A stretch of 64,000 bases of DNA. Source: Leucaena leucocephala (Eukaryota; Streptophyta; Magnoliopsida; Fabales; Fabaceae). The notes under the pieces are model-generated. The model worked only from the letters and a program-made list of their open reading frames with translations. It was not told the DNA's origin and did not search any database. Every line of letters starts with the position of its first letter. Position 1 is the stretch's first letter. Positions 48,560 to 59,830 of this stretch are shown here, in pieces. The stretch lies in NCBI GenBank assembly GCA_037074615.1, contig CM073542.1:20779568-20843567 (forward strand), given 5' to 3'. Both the position numbers and the translations under genes were made by a program.

Positions 48560-49245
48560 TTAGAATTGTTAGTGCAGCTGATGGGGTTATTAGTTACAGT
48601 TGATAGGGTTGTTAGTTACAGGTGCTGGGGTTGTTATTGCAGGTGCTGGGGCTGTAAGTTGCAGCTGATGGGGTTGTTAGTGTAGGGGCTAGGGTTGTTA
48701 GTACAGCTGATAGTGTTGTTAGTTGCAGCTGATGGGGTTCTTAGTGCAGGTGATGGGGTTCTTAGTTGCAGGGGATGGGGTTCTTAGTTGTAGGTGCTAG
48801 GGTTATTATTTCAGGCGTTGGAGTTGTTAGTTCAGGTGTTGGGGTTGTTAGTGCAGCTAATGGGGTTGTTAGTTGCAACTGATGGGGTTCTTAGTGCAGT
48901 TGATAGTGTTCTTAGTTGTAGGGGCTAAGGTTGTTAGTTGCAGGTGTTGGAATTGTTATTTCAGGCACTGTGATTGTTATTGTAGGTGCTAGGATTGTAA
49001 GTGCAGCTGATGGAGTTGTTAGTTTTAGCTGATGGGGTTCTTAGTGCATATGATAGGGTTTTTAGTTGCAGGGGCTGGGGTTATTAGTTGCAGGTGCTAG
49101 GGTTATTATTTTAGGCGCTGGGGTTGTTATTATAGGTGTTGGGGTTGTAAATGTAAATGATGTGGTTGTTAGTTGCAGCTAATGGAGTTCTTAGTGCAAG
49201 TGATAGGGTTCTGTATGCAAGTGATGGGGTTCATTATAAAGTAAA
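48560..49245. repeat. 21-23 bp G-rich minisatellite
   Basis: About thirty tandem units built on gcagctgatggggttgttagtt, with recurring variants (aggtgctgggg, aggggctaggg, tgatagtgttctt). The variants repeat in a higher-order pattern of several units. Strong G/T bias on the plus strand. Confidence 0.85.
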
Positions 49246-49560
49246 TTAGATTAGCAACCAAATTCTCTTTCACCAAAGAAAAATATCTAATAGATTTTAA
49301 AAGACCACGAAGTTAAACTAGACATATATATAAATAAAGTAAGATAATTAGTAGCACGTTTAAGTGAGAGTGCATAGCTATAGCAAACTTTGGCTTGATG
49401 TTACAGCTCAACTATAAGTAATTATAAGATATACCATACACAAATTATTAACAAGTCAACCACTCATATAATGATTATGTAAGAGAAGTGCTAACTTTAT
49501 TACTTTGTTAACATTTTATTGTCAATTAGTACTGGTTGGGATGTTATGTTCAATAAAGCA

Positions 49561-49803
49561 GTTATTGTCTGTGCAGTTGTTGTTTGTGCTGTTGTAGAGA
49601 AGTTGTTATTTTAGGTGGTGCAGTTTTCATTCTTCATCACGGGGTTGTCGTTTAGTATTGATGCAATTGTTATACATTGAATACGTGGTTGTCACTCTGT
49701 AGTATAGTTGTTGTCTGTGTTGTCGTCAGAAAGTTGTTATTATAGGTGGTGCAGTTGTCATTCTTTCACCACGAGATTATCATTTCTTATTGGTTCAATT
49801 GTT
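49561..49803. repeat. pair of ~110-bp direct repeats
   Basis: About 49565-49670 and 49705-49803 share gttgttgt(c/t)tgtg, agaagttgttatt against gaaagttgttatt, taggtggtgcagtt, tcattctt and caattgtta in the same order. They lie just after the minisatellite inside the inverted-repeat element. Confidence 0.7.
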
Positions 49804-50825
49804 AATATTCCTCAATATATTATTGAGTTTGATGCATTTGTTAAACCTAACATGAAATACAACACCTACTTATTCAACATGACAACATGCTTTCCGCAAC
49901 AACTTAAAAACTTGACATTTCTTCAATAGTGTTCAATTATATATATTGTTTGTAAATTTCACAGTTCAAAATGCTTGGGTTAGTAAGTTTTTTCTTCTGA
50001 TGTCTAGGTTCTTTGCCACATGCACGACCCAACATCTTCCCCATAAAATGTGTAGAAGACATGTGTCTTCTGACAGAACAAGTCATTTTCTTTTTTATCT
50101 TGAACCAATGTCTTGACCACCATGGTCATCACCTGTGAATAGAAATAGGAAATGAGCAAACCACCATTACATTGCACATAGATCAAAGTTGAATGAAAGT
50201 TAAATACTATCAAACTTAAAATTAGTCATTACAAAAGGTATAACAGGAAGCAAGAAACTTAAACCACCATTACATTGCACATTGATCAATGACGCAGAAA
50301 TGCTTGAGCCATCATCTTTGAATAACAATTCAGTAATTAATATTCTTTATCATTATAAAATTATTAGATTCTCTCCACATAATCACATATTCAATAACTT
50401 CAATATGAAAGAGCAAGGGGGAATCACATTTTCAATTGTGAATATTATTCCACATAATTTCCTTATGTACTGATGAATTCTAAAAGTTTCATCTAGATGA
50501 TTATATGTCCTGCTCGAAAACCATCTAGCTTAACTGAAATTGTCATGCTTCTCTTCTTGCATCATTGTCAAACAAGAAAATAGGGGAAAATACTGAAATT
50601 AAATACAAAGAAGCGACACATACAAGGTTGTGATATGTTCAACAAATATGTTAATCGAACAGTCTGACAACTTCCTCAAATGAGAACCACTGTGGAAGAG
50701 AATACATGATGTATATCACCCAGAGGTAGATAAACATAGATTGAATCTCATTAACATACGACTGAAGTTTTAACATGTTAGTTTGAACTGATAAGATATG
50801 CTAAGGAAAAAAGATCATGCGTCTA

Positions 50826-51504
50826 AGATAAACTTATAGGAGTGCCACATCTGTTTAGGGAAATTGCTGCCATAAGAGTAGCCCATCTTAAAAGGATAGC
50901 TGAATTTTGCTCCCCTACAGCATTCTTCATGCTATTCTTTGTTGCAAGCATTTGGCAATAAAATTCAACATTTGGGTCCAAAAAAGGACCATAATTGGAG
51001 ACAACAGTGGAGTCTTGAACCATAAGATTTATTGAAACATCTAGCATACTTCGAAAAGATTGATAGTAATTACCCATTTTCCACTATAAATCATCAAAAA
51101 CTAGCTGTAGTTGGAATAAGTGCAAAACGAGTATAAATGCAGAATATAAAAGAAACTTTTTAATGATAAAAAATATTAATCAAAATTGTTTATTTTAGGC
51201 ACCTCCAGTAGGCTTGCAAGTCAATAGTCCCCCTTTTCAATTACAGATGGAAGTATATACTTAGTTATCAGGTGATGCTCCAATGATCCACCATAGCCCT
51301 TAATAAGTTGACAAATAACTAATGCAAGATGTTCATCTCCAAGGTTCTTTGCACAAATATTTACAGAGAAGCACGATCACCTCCGAGCAAAAAGAAAGCA
51401 ATAGCCAATTCCAGCTGATGCTTCCTCAATAAGATATAAGCATTTTTTAAAGCAGCTGCTTTATTCTTCTCATGGAATCCATTGGAATACCTTTCAATTT
51501 CTCC
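50826..51504 (-). pseudogene. captured fragment of a DMXL/Rabconnectin-3 (RAVE, Rav1-like) gene
   Basis: Minus strand. First exon 51504-51203 reads KNKAAALKNAYILL, HQLELAIAFFLLGGD, then after a frame change ICAKNLGDEHLALVICQL, GGSLEHHLIT, KYILPSVIEKGDY, a TGA where Trp is expected, and LASLLE. A gtgcct donor and a tatag acceptor bound an intron. The second exon from 51083 reads WKMGNYYQSF, FLDPNVEFYCQMLATKNS, MKNAVGEQNSAILLRW, AAISLNRCG, then a stop. From memory this matches a C-terminal region of plant DMX-like proteins, scaffold of the RAVE/Rabconnectin complex that assembles the V-ATPase. The fragment is non-functional (stop plus frameshift), retains an intron, and lies inside inverted repeats. 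Confidence 0.75.
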
Positions 51505-52119
51505 CTAAAAATGCATTATGTTAAAACAAAAACCATAAATAACTCAGAAGATAAAGGAGGAAAAAATAAAAGAAACTCAAAGCCCCACCTTGCCCTCTTT
51601 CCATTTTATAGGTGTAGCAGTTATCTACAGAACTATTGTAGGGCACCTATGGCGAGGGCATCTCCAGTGGCAAAGACTGTAACAGTAACCTGCTAAAATG
51701 TCAGAGGAAAGGAAAGAGAAGGAGGGTACGACAGCAAGAGAATTTGAGCAACAATTGTAAAGAGACAGAGAGGAGATTGGGTTGGTCAAATGAAGAGAGA
51801 GAGTCCTAATGCTGATGAGAGAGGATTACGATAAAGATAAATGAAAGGAAAAATTTCAGTCTTAGGGACAATTATGTATTTTTACAATTAGAAAAAATTC
51901 ATATGAGGTCCCATGGGACTTGACATTAATTATGTCATTTCTTAGGACTTTTTTGATATTTTATGGCTTCCATGGGACTTAGATAACATTTTTCCAAAAA
52001 AAATTATTTAATTTTAGAAAAATCAATTTTCCCTCAAATAGATAAAATCATTTTATTTAATTTATATCTATTTTCAATCAATGGGAGGTGCGAGCCCTTT
52101 CTAAAAAGCTTGGCCTTTA

Positions 52120-52614
52120 TATGTGTGTGTTTGGCAACAGCTAAAACTTAGGTTTTGGTAAAACCTATGTTTTGAGAATTTTTAAAATAAACAGCTATAT
52201 TTGTTCAAATGGGCTTTTAGACCAAACCATAGTTTAAAATTAAGGTTTTAGATAAGCTGGTCATAGTAGTTTATAGAATAGTAAAAGAGCTTATGGATTA
52301 ACAATTACTATATTATCCATACTTTTTCTTACACCTTATCTCCTCTCTCTTTTACTTTTTCTTACATCATCTCTCCTCTCACTTTTCTTTTCTACACTAT
52401 CTCTCATCTCTCATCTCTCCTCATTTAATACTCATACACTTTTTCATAATTTACTAATAATAAAAATACTTCTAGAAATAACTATCTAAATACTCATTTA
52501 TTCAAAATCACTTTTTTTTCATAAGCTCTTTTCTAGAAACCCTTTTCTAAAAGCTACCAAAAAACCCTTTTTTTCATAAGTTCTTTTCCAAAATCTTATC
52601 CAAATTGGCCCTAT
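52120..52614 (+). mobile_element. MITE family copy 3 (best preserved)
   Basis: Starts tgtgtgtttggcaacagc, taaaacttaggttttggtaaaa; then aaaataaacagctatatttg, gggcttttagaccaaacc, atagtttaaaattaaggttt, tagataagctggtcatag, attactatattatcc, the ctctctc-rich core, and ends cataagttcttttccaaaat, cttatccaaattggcccta. Inverted ends (tttggcaacagct and, from the other side, tttggataagatt) suggest a hAT-derived MITE; a clean target duplication was not found. Confidence 0.65.
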
Positions 52615-55084
52615 ATATATATAACGTTTAATGAAAATATTTTGTAGATAATATTGTTCTTATAATATAATATTTGTTTCTCCTTCACTTACTTAATTAT
52701 TACTGAAGAAGTATCAATATAAAAAATTTTAAAAAAATAGATAAATATAAAAAAATTATATTTAATATCAAAACTAACTCTCTAATTATATTTAATATTA
52801 AAGAATTGCCTTTAAATTCTCTTCTTAATTGATCTCCTCCAATTAAACCAAATAAAAAATACACCATCCTCCCCATAAAATCCACCCCTACCAAACATAG
52901 GGTTGGGTCATGGATATATAAGAACACAAATTTAATTTTGAATTCAATATTCCTTCTAATCCTAAATATAAATATTGGTAGATAAATTTATTTTAATTTT
53001 AAATATAAAATATAAAATTTAAATTTATTTTATCTTTTAAATTTATAATTTTTCTTAAATTATTCATGTTAATTGAACATACTAAATAAATTTTTATCTT
53101 AAAGTAATAGTTTATAATGCAAACAACTTAAAGATATGCTTTTAGAAAATTAACATATTTTTTATTTACAAATAATTAATTTAATTAATTTTTTTTATTT
53201 TTTATAAATTAGTTATCTATATCCTATATGCCAATACTCATAATTAATTAATATCAATTCACAACAAGATTAATCAAAATTAATCCAATACTCCCAAAAA
53301 TAGTTTTTATTTTTAAATTATGCCAATGTAAAATAATAATAAAAGTTGGTGCATATTTCTGAACATATAAATAGATAGCAAAGATATCTAAAAAGAAAGT
53401 GCTGTATTCCAATCCAACAAAAAATTGCTGGATTGGTTGGAGGAAAAGACAAGTAGTCGTCATTTTTTGTTTGCACACTTGCGAGGGCGGTGTGGTCGGT
53501 CACATATACGCCGTCCCGGCCTTTCCAAAAAGCACTCAATTTTCCCTCACATCTCTCTCAATTGACCATTCTATCCCCGGACTTTTCTTTAATTTCACAA
53601 GTTGCTGTTTTCATTTTTTTGAAGTGCTTTGAGTTTTGACCAAATTATAATTCATTTTTGTTTTGAAAATCATACTGATTTTTTTCCATTTGTCATCGAA
53701 AATTCTAGATAAATCAACGAACAAGCTTCATTGTGATATTAAAAAAATATTATTCTTCAAATTTTAAAGCAACATGTTTATACTCATATTTTTTAATATA
53801 GAAATTAATTGAGAAATTAATTTTAATATTAAATATAAGATATATTTTTTTATTTATTAATTTTTTAAATTACTCATATTGATATTCTTTCGATAATAAT
53901 CGAGTAAAAAAAATAAAGAAGTTAAGAAAAATAATTAATATATTTTAGATAAAATATAACTTATTAATTAATTTAATTAATTAGTTAAATATGTTATATA
54001 TTAAGGAACAGCGAGTATATGTAAAAGGGATAAACTTTAACATGTATCTTAAAATATTTTTTAGTTGTGTCTCACAATACTTTAAGGTACTAAATATATC
54101 TCAAAAAATATTTTAAGATATTAAATAAGATATTATAAAATACTCTTAGACTTTATGGAGAAAATATTTTAGGGTGTTCAATCAATCTTAACTCTATTTA
54201 AAATAAAGCATATATAATTTTATTAAACAAAATATAATTAAAAGTTTAATTTAAAATACTATATATGACTATTTTGAATTTTTTTTTTTTGGATCCTTTG
54301 ATTAAACAATCCAACTCATCTTCGGACTTTGTGAGCATTCACAACAATCACAACTTGTTGATCTAATGCCAGAGAGGCGTTCACTTCATGCCGCCCCTAT
54401 TAAAAGATATTATTTTTAATCAAACTACTACTTGTTTGGTCAATTATTTAAACAAACTAGTAATATAAAAGAATTTAATATATATATATATATATTCAAA
54501 TTTTATTTAAGTTAAATAAATTCGTGGTGAAGGAGTTACAAGATGCTGCTCAGCGATCATGCGCCCGACCCACGAGTAATAATTTTCAGGGAACACGCAT
54601 ATAACATAAATAGAGATAGAAAGAGATGCTTCCTTATGTGAAATAAAAAGTACGAGTAATACTTTATTTCGGGAATTATATGAAAAGAAAATGTACACAA
54701 GTTTAAATGGTTCATATAATTTGTTTTCAAAATTTCAATACTTATTTTGTTTTTTCAAATAAATAGAATACAAAATTTAAATGAAATGAAATATTTTTTT
54801 TTGACATATCCAAATATGTGGTGTTTAAAAATATAGGAGTAGAGTCACAAAAATAAGTATTATTCATAAGGGAAGAGACTTTAACCATTTAATTAAATAT
54901 AATATTTTAAATTTAAATTTATATGAATATAAAACAAGTTTTTGAGAGAGTTATAAATTGGCATACAATGTTTAAATTTAATCAAATGAGACAGTGATAA
55001 AAAAATAAATATAGTAGAAATTTTAGTCTAATTCTAATCCTTATATACACATAACTTGGTAATTTAATTGAATTTTTTGTTATT
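52615..55084. other. AT-rich intergenic with a GC-richer island and a hairpin-like stretch
   Basis: 53400-53620 is less AT-rich (gcgagggcggtgtggtcggt) but has no recognisable frame or splice structure. 54025-54195 begins gggataaactttaac and contains gaaaatattttagggtgt, similar to the foldback element at 25098-25448 (gaaaaatattttagggtggt), with partial internal symmetry; it may be a relative. A (TA)n run lies at about 54481-54494. Nothing else supported. Confidence 0.4.
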
Positions 55085-55575
55085 GGGTCTAGATAATAGT
55101 TTAAAAAAGTGCTTATGAAAAAATAATTTTTAGAAAAAAAAAATTTTAGATAAGAGTTCATAGAAAAAAATAGTTCTAAATGAGTGTTTGAATATTCAAT
55201 ATCAAAAGAATTTTTATAATTAAAAAATCATCAAAAAATATATGATTTTATTAAAAATATAAGAGAGGGTAAAGAGAAAATATGGTAGAAAAAAGAGATA
55301 ATATAGGTAAAGAAGAGAGAGGAAAGATGGTGAAAAAAGAGAGAAAAGAGAGGAGAGTGAGTGTAAGATAAAATAAAGGTAAAATAGTAATTGAGTTGTC
55401 TATCAGTTTTTTTACTATTCTAAAAATTACTCTGATTAGCTTATATAAAACTATAGTTTTATTTAGAAGTCATTTTAAATAAATATAACTATTTATTTTA
55501 AAAATTTTTTAAATTAAAATTCGGGTCAAATTTTTTTTTAAAATTAAAATTTATAAATTTTCCAAACATGCACAT
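55085..55575 (-). mobile_element. MITE family copy 4, reverse orientation
   Basis: Reads on the minus strand in the same order as copies 1-3: aaaataaatagttatattta, actatagttttatata, taagctaatcagagtaat, caattactattttacc, the ctctctc core, and a poorly preserved 3' end. On the plus strand it is seen as agagagaaaagagaggagag in the middle and ataaatataactatttattt near the right end. Confidence 0.55.
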
Positions 55576-55792
55576 TAACAGTGTCTACAGCTACTAAAAT
55601 ATTTTTGGCACAGCGAGTAGATTTGTGTATATGGTAAGTATAAGATTTATTATATATATATATATATAATCTTCGCCATCTAGCTTAATCCATTTTATTT
55701 ATTACCATCATCACATTCTTGTGTTTTCTTTCTAATATTAATAAATTGTTCATAAGATAAGATATGTTTAAAACTTACAAATATAATTTAGC

Positions 55793-57245
55793 AATTCACT
55801 TGTTACTATTTTTTTTTTGGTATACATGAGGGCTAAATGCCCCAAAAACAAATATGACTAACTCATAAGAGGATTAGATCCCAAATACTCAGTAAGAACC
55901 ATATACTCCAATTGCGGAGGATAAACACATAATATCGCCGTAGAATTCAATCCCTTTTTGGCCAAAGTATCCACAATCTTGTTTTGAGCTCTTGGAATAT
56001 ATTGTAACTTGATGTCCTATGATAACTGTAGGAGTCTCTTTATCTGGGCTACTAGTAAACTACATGTATCAGTATTGAGGTTCGTCAACATGGCCATAAC
56101 ATTCTTTGAATCAGATTCTACAATAATCTTCTTTAAACGTAGGTCCCAAGCTAGTTGTAGTCATTTATACACAGCCCACTACTCTGTTTCAATTACACTA
56201 CAAGAGCCTAACTTACTTGTAAAACTAACCACCCAAGTGCCTAAATGATCTCTAATAATACCACTATAACCTGCCTTATTATTAGCCACTGTACAAGCTC
56301 CATCAACATTAATTTTAAACCATCCCATAGAAGGAGGTTGCCATCTAGGGGCATTATGTACATTAATCTCATTAACTACCCAATCTTCTTGAATCTGCAC
56401 GAAATTTTTCCATGTTTGCAAAATAATTGAGCAAGGATCCAAATGTTTACAAAAATTCATATCAAAATTAGCATGATTTCTCCAATTCCAAAATCTCCAA
56501 ATTGCAACTCCCCAAATTAATCCCTATTTACTAATACCCTCTACTCCCAACTCCCTCTTGAGATTTAGAGCAAACCAGTCTCATAAGGGAGTTCTAAAAA
56601 ATGGAGAATAATACTTGGGGTTCAGCAATCTTGACCAAATTTATCTAACATAACTACAGTCTCAGAGAATATGTAAGATATCTTCAATATCATTGATGTA
56701 GTATTGACATAATGAAGTAATTGATGCCCATTTATTTCTCTAAGCATTAGTCGATAATCGATTATTGATAGTTATCCACATGAAAACTCGAATACGCTTA
56801 GCTCCCTTCCATTTCTAAATAAATGTCTTTATAAATAGAGCTATATGTATTCACTGACTGTGACTCAATTAGAAAATAAATACTTTTAATAGTAAAAGTA
56901 CCATCATTTATAGCATTCCAAGCCATTACATTATTCCCTGCTTCAAACATAGGTAGCAATACACTAAATAATCGTTGGAAAGCATCGCTTGGGAGAATCT
57001 TAGCAAGTCTTTAGAAATTCCAAATTCCTGAATCAATTCAGTTTACAACTCTATTATTTTCTTCCTCAGATGTCAATGGCCTAAGAGACAATGCTTTTAA
57101 TTTTATATCAGGAAACAACTAATTATCAGTAAAGAAACTCATTAACTCCCTATTTCTAATATGACATCTTATGCCAAGATCAACTATATCTTTCTGTTGC
57201 GAAATGAATTTTCACATTACTGAATCAGAAATTCACTTGTTACTA
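55793..57245 (-). mobile_element. 5'-truncated LINE with 16-bp TSD
   Basis: Body 55809-57229 on the minus strand. A perfect 16-bp duplication, aattcacttgttacta, flanks it at 55793-55808 and 57230-57245, and a run of ten T at 55809-55818 is the poly(A) tail. From the 5' side the coding remnant reads FPDIKLKALSLRPLTSEEE, then a zf-RVT-like part (RIRVFMWITINNRLSTNA, DILHILRDC), then an RNase H-like part (WFKINVDGA, AGYSGIIRDHLG, KKIIVESDSKNVM, IPRAQNKIVDTLAKKGLN), with several stops. The reverse transcriptase core is missing, as expected for 5' truncation. L1/ICin-like plant LINE. Confidence 0.88.
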
Positions 57246-57442
57246 CTAACTATTCATGACAAAGCCTCTGCGATAAAATTATATGGAAGCTTTAACTATT
57301 GCTATCAGAGCTCTAACTGTTGGCGGCCAGTCCCCAATAGAGTGGTTTTAAAAAATAAAGAGGTGTTTTTTTTTTTAAAAAAAAAGAGTAATTTAATAAA
57401 ATACTCAACATTCACAAACTTTAAATTAGGTCCATGGACTAA

Positions 57443-59147
57443 TTAAAAATTGGGATAAAGACAAAAAAAATTAATTTGAATTTTAAAATGACAAATTGGG
57501 CCTCTGAATATTGAAAAGGACATATTAGGTAGGAGGCCCAATCTGTCATTTACAAATTTATGTGCAAAGACCAAATTACCCTTCACTTTCCCAATGTTTT
57601 GACAATAAGATTTACAACTTTGCCAATGATATTTACAACTCTGACAATAATATTTGTAACTCCTATAATAGTATTTATAACTTTGACAATAGTATTTATA
57701 ATTTTAACAATGATATTTGTAACTTTGCCAATATTATTTGTAACTCCCATAGTGGTATTTGCAATTTCAACAATGCTATTTGTAACTCCCATAATAGAGA
57801 AAAAGCAACTTTAAAAATACGATTTACAACTTTATCAATGGTATTTATAACTCTGACAATAGTATTTGCAACTGGGAGAAATCCAATTTTGGCAATTGGG
57901 AGAAACACTGTAGCTTCTTTGACAATACGATTTACAACTTTGCTAATGATATCTACAACTCTGACAATGATATTTGCAATTGAGAGAAATCCAATTTTGG
58001 AGTTGGCAATTTTGGCAATTTCCCCGATAGAGGGGTAAACCCCACTATCAGGTATTCGTATCTCACTATCAAGTGAACCGTTCAATTGCTCATTGATGAA
58101 AAGAAAATGAGTCCTTCTTCAATGGTATAGAGGGGTAAACTAGTTCACCTCATTGTTTTGGGCCGATACATTATCGGCCTGCAAAGCGTATCTTAGTACC
58201 TGTAGTGTGGTTTTGATCCATTTGGGTGGATTCCCCTTTAACCTCAAAAAAGTGCAGAAACTCTAGATTTCCCCGATAGAGGGGTAAACCCCACTACCAG
58301 GTATACGTATCTCACTATCAAAATTCTTCACCCACGTGAACCGTTCAATTGCTCATGAATAAAAATAAAACGGGGTCCTTCTTCAATAGTGTAGTGTCAG
58401 TTATAGTGTCATTTCTTTAATATAGCAAGAAGTTATAGTGTCAGCTACAGTGTTTCTCCCAATTATAAATACCATTGTCAAAGCTATAAATACTATTGGA
58501 AAAGTTGTAAATCGTATTGTCAAAGAAGTTACAGTATCAACTACAGTGTTTATCCCAATTGCCAAAATTAAATTTCTCACAGTTGCAAATACCATTGTCA
58601 GAGTTGTAAATACCATTGGCAAAGTTGTAAATCATATTGTCAAATAAGCTATAGTGTTTCTCCCAATTGCCAAAATTGGATTTCTCACAGTTGCAAATAC
58701 CATTGTCAGAGTTGTAAATACCATGGACAAAGTTGTAAATCGTATTGTTAAAGAAGCTACAGTGTCATCTACAGTATTTCTCCTAATTGCCAAAATTGGA
58801 TTTCTCACAGTTGCAAATACCATTGCCAGAGTTATAAATACCATTGGCAAAGTTGTAAATCATATTGTCAGAGAAATTACAGTGTCAGCTACAGTGTTTC
58901 TCTCAATTGCCAAAATTTGATTTCTCACAGTTGCAAATACCATTGTCAGAATTGTAAATACCATTGGTAAAGTTGTAAATCGTATTGTCAAAATATTGGG
59001 AAAGTAAAGGGTAATATGGTCTTTGCACACAAATTTATAAATGATAGATTGAGCCTCCTGCCCAATCTGTCCTTTTGAATATTCAGAAATCCAATTTATC
59101 CTTTTGAAATTTAAATAGGCTTTTTTTGTCTTTCTTCCTTAAAAATT
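57443..59147. mobile_element. 1.69-kb foldback (Mutator-like) transposon with perfect 9-bp TSD
   Basis: Body 57452-59138 (1687 bp). TSD TTAAAAATT at 57443-57451 and 59139-59147. Left end gggataaagacaaaaaaa; right end on the minus strand ggaagaaagacaaaaaaa. The arms are at least 500 bp and are reverse complements: left gaggcccaatctgtcattt, aaagaccaaattaccctt, then many ~27-bp units (caatggtatttacaactctga, caaytgrgagaaatccaatt); right the mirror image (gtcagagttgtaaatacc, ggatttctcacagttgcaaa). The centre (about 58018-58392) holds two direct ~120-bp copies starting ccccgatagaggggtaaacc. No transposase. Long inverted repeats made of short tandem repeats define foldback elements; the 9-bp TSD points to Mutator-type mobilisation. 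Confidence 0.88.
58018..58392. repeat. direct ~120-bp repeats in the foldback centre
   Basis: Copies at about 58018-58135 and 58267-58392 share ccccgatagaggggtaaacc, tatctcactatca, gtgaaccgttcaattgctca and gtccttcttcaat. A 130-bp less AT-rich spacer lies between them, itself containing the small palindrome gggccgatacattatcggcc (about 58161-58179). Confidence 0.8.
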
Positions 59148-59490
59148 TATTGAATAATACTTATAAAAAGAATCAAGAATGTTTTCCAAATACGAGTACT
59201 TTATAAAAACGACCGAAAGGAGTATGCAGTAATATTAATTATATTCATATTATTACTTATTCCTTAAAAAATATTTTAAATCATTTTTTAATTTACCTTG
59301 GGGAAAATTAATTATTTGAAATCTTGTCCAAAGGGCGATTGTGATTTATGGGGCATGAGTTAATACTAAAGACTAATAAGCTTTGACCCCAGAAAAAGTA
59401 TGCCATTTTTGTAAATTAAATGCAAAACCAAGGACGATTTCCAAGGAAGTGCAAACCGGCAGCGTTTCAGCTCTTCAATCGCCGAATATG
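59148..59490. other. spacer before the coiled-coil gene promoter
   Basis: AT-rich; no feature supported. Confidence 0.5.
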
Positions 59491-59830
59491 GGTGGTCCAG
59501 GGCCCCACCTGTGGGGTCCCCATGCGTTAGAAAGGAGACTCCTTCCCTCCTTCCTTTCTCCACAATAGTCTTACAAGTCATATATATATACACAAAGGAA
59601 TCTCTCTCTCTCTCCTTCGAATTCCATATTGGCATAGTCATTCCTCTTCTTCCCTCGCTTCCAATCTCAGTTTCTCACATCTCTCAATTTATTTATATAT
59701 TTTCTCAGAGAGAGACCGACTCTCTCGCTTCAATCAGAAGGGAATTTCACTTTCTCTCAGGCAAGAATTCACTTCCCCTTTCTTCTATTTCAATTTTCAC
59801 TTTTACTTCTTATATATATATATAGCCGCC
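59491..59830 (+). promoter_or_regulatory. promoter and CT-rich leader of the coiled-coil gene
   Basis: 59500-59520 is an imperfect palindrome (ggccccac, ctg, tggggtcc) that holds TCP-type GTGGGNCC sites on both strands. A TATA-like catatatatatacac at about 59579-59593 is followed within 30 bp by tctctctctctctcc, typical of plant 5' leaders. The next in-frame start with coding support is at 62641, so a ~2.8-kb 5'UTR intron is likely, ending near accacag at 62611. The exact donor is not certain. Confidence 0.45.

Larger units (their letters stand above)
48368..52003. mobile_element. large terminal-inverted-repeat element, Pack-MULE-like
   Basis: Left arm from 48368 (tttttttt, then ggaaaaatgac, gagtcccaagg, aaatcccatggaacctca, atgaatttattctagtt) pairs with the right arm read on the minus strand from 52003 (tttttttt, ggaaaaatgtt, aagtcccatgg, aagtcccatgggacctca, atgaattttttctaatt). 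Arms are about 150 bp. The interior carries a 21-23 bp minisatellite, a pair of ~110-bp repeats and, on the minus strand, a broken DMXL-like gene fragment with an intron. No transposase was found and no clean 9-bp target duplication could be read because the ends are T/A runs. Capture of host-gene pieces between long inverted repeats is the hallmark of Pack-MULEs. Confidence 0.7.

Noticed and set aside
50004..50213. 69-residue minus-strand frame inside the Pack-MULE-like element
   Set aside because: Not recognised; it could be another captured scrap but there is no supporting evidence.
53400..53630. GC-richer island resembling a promoter or leader
   Set aside because: No coding sequence follows on either strand that I can recognise.
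57560..58920. Several 60-158 residue frames rich in Thr/Ile/Val on both strands
   Set aside because: They are translations of the tandem units in the foldback arms; the repetitive protein pattern mirrors DNA periodicity.
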